This document shows positions 59,813 to 64,000 of a stretch of DNA of 64,000 bases, one piece after another. The number at the start of each line of letters is the position of its first letter. Position 1 is the first letter of the stretch. The stretch lies in NCBI GenBank assembly GCA_028023455.1, contig JAQFVV010006255.1, positions 5,814,501-5,878,500 on the forward strand, in the 5' to 3' direction. Made by a program: the position numbers and the translations under genes. Source of the stretch: Epiperipatus broadwayi. Its lineage: Eukaryota > Onychophora > Udeonychophora > Euonychophora > Peripatidae. Under the pieces are notes generated by a model. The model was given only the letters and a program-made list of their open reading frames with translations, ran no database searches and was not told the origin of the DNA.

Positions 59813-59964
59813 GATTATTTATCTTTTCAGCATATATGTGCTTAAGTGTATCAGTGTTATTAGATAGAGTGGAGAGTGGTGGGTCATGTGAAACTCTGTG
59901 CTCATATACTCTATATATTGCATATATAAACACAGGTATATAATAAACCTGTGTTTCAGTTATT

Positions 59965-60344
59965 AAAACAAATAATATATGTTTACAAATGATACAATTG
60001 GGTAAGAATAAATATTACATTTGAACTATAGGCATAATTAATAATTACCTAATAACATGATGGTAAAAAGGACAAAACAATGAATTAATACATGATAGCA
60101 ATTTTTTAAATCTTTTAACTGATACAGATATGAAAACTATATCAACAAAACTGTTTTAACTTTACTAAGAATATGAAACTTTCAAAGTATTAAAAAAAAA
60201 GGGAATCTAAAATAACTACAATCAGTAAATTACTATATCTTCTTCCAGTTTTAATCCTATGAAATTCCAAATTCATTTTATTCTATATATACTTCTTCCT
60301 TCTTCAGTATTTTTCCTTATTCATATACAACTACTGTATATATC
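59965..60344. other. No assignable feature
   Basis: AT-rich spacer between the family C tandem and the next foldback. Confidence 0.4.
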
Positions 60345-60590
60345 TTATTAAATAATCACCATCTTCTTACACCTTTAAGCAAATAATATTTATTATATAA
60401 TAACAATTTTGACTATTCCTCGCAGTCTTCATCAGATCTCAATCTATTCCTTTACCTTTCCACCAGATAAAGGAATAGATTGAGATCTGAAGACTGTGAG
60501 GAACAGTCAAAACTTATTATATAAAAAACATTATTTGCTTAAACGTGTAAGAAGATGGTGACTATTTAATAAGATATATTCATTTTATTA
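60345..60590. repeat. Foldback with decayed hammerhead-like arms
   Basis: The arms mirror around about 60,462 (CAGATCTCAATCTATTCCTT / AAGGAATAGATTGAGATCTG), extending to GTAAGAAGATGGTGA.TATTTAATAAG. The plus arm reads CTGAAGA, an ACTG/CAGT stem and CAAAAC; the minus arm reads CTGATGA, a GACT/AGTC stem and CAAAA. If the original was CGAAAC, one CpG-to-CpA change removes the essential G. Confidence 0.7.
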
Positions 60591-63500
60591 TTCAACAAAG
60601 CAAAACATACCATGTTTATAATAATATAATTATTGTCAGATAAAGTCAGAGGTTTTTTAGTGAGTTCAAAATATGTTGTACTTATATTCTTAACATTACT
60701 TTAAATACCAGGCTTCAAAACATAATCAGCTTAAAAGTCCAAATTGTCAATTTTAATGTGTGTCAGTTATAGCATGAATAGCAGTCATTTCTAAAGAATG
60801 AATATTAAGTTCTTTTTATTATATTTTAATGCTATTATCATCTTAACTATTGTACTAATCTATGATTTGTTCAGCAATCTTATGAAATATTGGCTTTTTA
60901 AAAAATATTTTGATTCTTAATGTAGCATTGATTTGAATTTGTTTCATAAATGTATTGGTGATAATAATAACCATATCTTGTGAAAAATCCAAACAACAAC
61001 AGAATATTTGAGTTTCCAATGTCAGTGTCATTATTTTGAATAACTTCAGACCATAGTTAATTAATTCTTATTGGCATCCAATTAGAAATAAGCTTTTAAA
61101 ATTGTTTTTTTTATGTAATCTAATAATTGATGATAAATACTGATAAAGTGGGTACAAACACAATTGCATCAACTAATTTTGATATTAATCTTTCATTGTT
61201 ATCTTTTATTCTAAGAACAGAAGTAACAAATTAGATTTTATAGTGAATCCATTACTATGGAGTCTTCTTTTATTTCAGGAAAAAAAAATCACTCTTAACA
61301 ATCTGGTTGATTAAACTTACTTTCTTACTTTTTCATAATGATTTTCACAGAGCTGATATATCAACTTTAAATCCCTCAACTCTTTATTTACAAACACTGT
61401 TATATTGTATATATTTAGATCTTGAAGAATCCACAACAGAAAATGGTTAGACCTTGGTGTATTTATGTACTGTATAAAGACATAGAAATATTAATATTTA
61501 TTACACTGCTATCTCCTATTTTGCCACTTTATCAATATTCCAACTATTTCTATTTAAAATGAGCAATTCATCCATATGGTAACTTAGCTAGATTAGCTAC
61601 CAAGTCATTAAATCAACTTTTTTATTTTATTTTGAATTTGCTATGAACAATGGAATTTCTAAATAGGGATTCATTGTTTATATAATCATTTTCTATGTGC
61701 AGCTCTCGTCTCAAATGCAGTTCCCCAGTGACTCATTTACACAAAATCACAATTAAGATTTTCCCTGACAATATTATTTCAGAGCTGAATGCTTTATTTT
61801 CATATCTGCTTACCTGCAAAAAAAAAAAAAAAAACAAAGAAAAGACTGAAAGAGAATTGATGTGCTTATAATTAAAAAAATGGAAATGTGATTGCATAAA
61901 AACATAGATCCATATTGCAGTTAGAGCAAGGTCATGTCTAATGACAAAAGATTTTGACAACTGGATCTTATACCAACTTAAAAAACTGAAGATATAATAT
62001 AAAAGAAAAGCAAAAAGTAGAGAGAATGAAAATCAGAACGCAGGGAAGGAAAAACGACTAGTTGTAATAAAAGTAGTAACTATCTTACAATGCAACAAGA
62101 ATTGCTCATAAATAGGCAGTGAATATTTATTATTTGAAGTTAATTCTCATAACTCAGATAAAACTTGTAGTTAATCTGAATTTAGAAATCCAAGAAAATA
62201 TATATATTAAAGTAATGCTTTATGGAGATAAGTTAAACAGCAATAACAATACTGAAAAAAAAAAGTGAAACTTTTTTTATTGTTAAAATGAAATAAATTT
62301 ATCAAAGTCAAACATTAGTCAATTAGTACAGTATAACAATTTTTAAAAAGAAAGATAAGATTATTTATAGAAAGATAATTATGATTTTTGTTTACAAAAT
62401 GATATTTAAACAATCTGTAAGTTTATTTTATTAATAATTATTAAAATATTTATTATATTATAGAAAGGCCTCGTAATAATTTTAAGCTACTAATTCTAAT
62501 CAAGTTACCCACAGTATTTAAACATAATTTTAAAGCTAGCCTTGAAACCAAAAAAAAATGCTATAGAAAATGTTAAAAGTGTCGTTAGTTCTTGAGATCC
62601 TTCGCATATCCATAGTACAAAATATGTAATACCAAGTCAAGAGATTATTTATTGGTAGGCAATGTGAAACTGCACCTTCATCATTTATATAATTTTGAAT
62701 ATATAGTCATAGTCAAGCAACACATACAATTTTGTAAATAGAAAAGCTTTTATTAACAGGTCAAGCATATAGTAGGAAACTGATACCTAACTCCTGCAGT
62801 GAAGTAGTATCACATTTGTATTTTTGAGTTCTCACACTCATTGCATTGGCACTCAATTACCTTCCAGTTAATAATAGCTAGATACCTATTATTATATGTG
62901 TTCTGTATGAAAATAGTATTGTGTGTTTTTTACAGTGTTGGAGTTTTGCACCTTCCCACAACTCAATAATGACTGAATCTAACCTAATTTTCTCTTATTC
63001 CGATCTGAATAATTTTGGATACACTGTTTAGATTTCAGTTTCCATTGTAATTTTATTTATGCCTTATATCTCTAGCTATCTGTTTTCATTATCTCTGGGG
63101 AGCTTTAAATATTTTTGGATAATGATTTCCAGTCTGTTTGTGATATAAGAGATAACTCCATCCACTGCCAATTTCTATTGTGATAAGTCTTTATTAGAAG
63201 TTCATTACATCTCCAAAGTTTATAAGTACTGTAAATAGTAAACATTATATAATTTTGTAATAATATGTAAATATATTTATTTCTCATTGATATAAGGCCT
63301 ATTAAAGTTTTATAATTACTAGTTGAAAGTAAATTTATTTCATTTTGGAGTTTTGTTATTTATTCTATGATATTTAAATCATTTCATGTTAGTTTTTACT
63401 GTTTAATTGTCAGGCTTTGAACTAAATGTAACACCTATTTACTAACTAATACTGGACGATTAACTGAGGTGATAATGAGTCAGCAACCAGAATAAAAAAT

Positions 63501-63929
63501 TCTGGGACTTGCTTATGACCTGAAAAACTTCCAACACTATAATATAATATGGTACAGGTAGTATCTGACTTATGCAATTAATCTTTTCATAAAATTAAAA
63601 ATACATAATCAAATGACTTTATTATCCAGGAGTTCATTGGTTTATTAGCTGGAAGTGACAGAGCTAAGCATAATCCTTAGACTTTAAGCTCCACAGTTTG
63701 TGACTTTTCCACTACACCAAATCATACAGGGCTTTCAGAAAATTGATAGTAAATCATTAGTTGCAAACTAAATATTATTTTTTATGAAATTATTAATTGC
63801 AGTGTAATCATAATCTTAAATTCTAATGTGATGTTTCATATTATACATTTTACTAAAATATTTCAAATATTTATGCGATAAACTTATGGAATACATTAAC
63901 CTGAAGCAAAAATTCTATACAGTAATCAC
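60591..63929. other. No assignable feature
   Basis: AT-rich. Small homopolymer runs. The open frames at 61,733-61,960 and 63,105-63,287 (both minus) have no recognised content. No LINE, LTR or TIR signal noticed. Confidence 0.45.
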
Positions 63930-63962
63930 ATGCATACACACACACACACATATATATATATA
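63930..63962. repeat. (CA)n(TA)n microsatellite
   Basis: A CA dinucleotide run followed directly by a TA run near the right edge of the window. Confidence 0.9.
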
Positions 63963-64000
63963 TCAAAATTACCTCAAATTCACAACTCAAACTGACTAGC

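Larger units (their letters stand above)
59025..59964 (+). mobile_element. Hammerhead-bearing tandem repeat, family C (retrozyme-like)
   Basis: Two units in tandem: 59,025-59,504 and 59,505-59,964. Both begin ATTACATTGTA.AGATGTCTGCCCATCC and end near CCTGTGTTTCAGTT. The predicted cleavage points are 457 nt apart (59,350 and 59,807). The two units differ by a few indels and single substitutions. A lone decayed relative lies at 25,890-26,215. Open frames within (for example 59,511-59,696 plus, 59,111-59,530 minus) are by-products of the duplication and match no protein known to me. Confidence 0.8.

Noticed and set aside
59111-59933. Overlapping open frames on both strands with near-identical peptides
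   Set aside because: The similarity comes from the tandem DNA repeat; the frames run across the hammerhead units and match no protein known to me.

Overview
This window looks like repeat-filled, non-genic DNA from an invertebrate animal with a very AT-rich genome. I reach this from content: non-LTR retrotransposons (RTE-like and others), a Penelope-like element with a GIY-YIG endonuclease, a Ty3/gypsy-type gag remnant, terminal-inverted-repeat DNA transposons, tRNA-like SINE fragments, and many foldback repeats with AT/CA microsatellites. There is no bacterial-style coding density, and I found no intact host protein gene. Almost every recognisable coding stretch belongs to a decayed mobile element. 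I cannot name the species or phylum from sequence alone.

Layout. 1-10,075 is a nest of elements: a minus-strand RTE LINE 5' end (1-415), a truncated minus-strand Penelope-like copy (about 418-3,484) carrying a pogo/Tigger-like DNA transposon (1,404-2,982), a plus-strand Penelope-like copy (3,485-10,075) joined head-to-head to it, and a nearly full-length RTE LINE (6,849-10,026) inserted in the downstream pseudo-LTR. A decayed gag (10,380-11,150) lies just before an LTR-like block (11,212-13,225), whose inverted relative is at 37,790-39,825. Between them lie LINE fragments, SINE-like pieces, hammerhead-bearing repeats and a 2.2-kb TIR transposon with internal higher-order tandem repeats (31,275-33,505). 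From 41.6 to 50.3 kb there is an old duplicated repeat block with foldbacks. From 52.0 to 56.1 kb there are two decayed LINEs on the minus strand. From 56.8 to 60.6 kb there are further hammerhead-bearing repeats, one split by a 313-bp hAT-like MITE.

The most interesting signal is a set of hammerhead-ribozyme cores (CTGANGA, hairpin, GAAA, short stem III, UH, then a strand that pairs back to form stem I) in at least four unrelated repeat families: the Penelope-like pseudo-LTR; a 406-nt tandem repeat at 41.9-42.5 kb; a ~450-nt family at 16.6, 24.8-25.4, 43.1 and 56.8-57.9 kb; and a ~457-nt tandem repeat at 59.0-59.96 kb. Tandem monomers bounded by type I hammerheads match the published architecture of retrozymes, non-autonomous retroelements with circular RNA intermediates thought in animals to use Penelope-like machinery. 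The window therefore holds both a decayed candidate driver (the Penelope-like element) and several candidate passengers. All ribozyme calls come from reading sequence and hand-pairing stems; no folding or cleavage test was possible.
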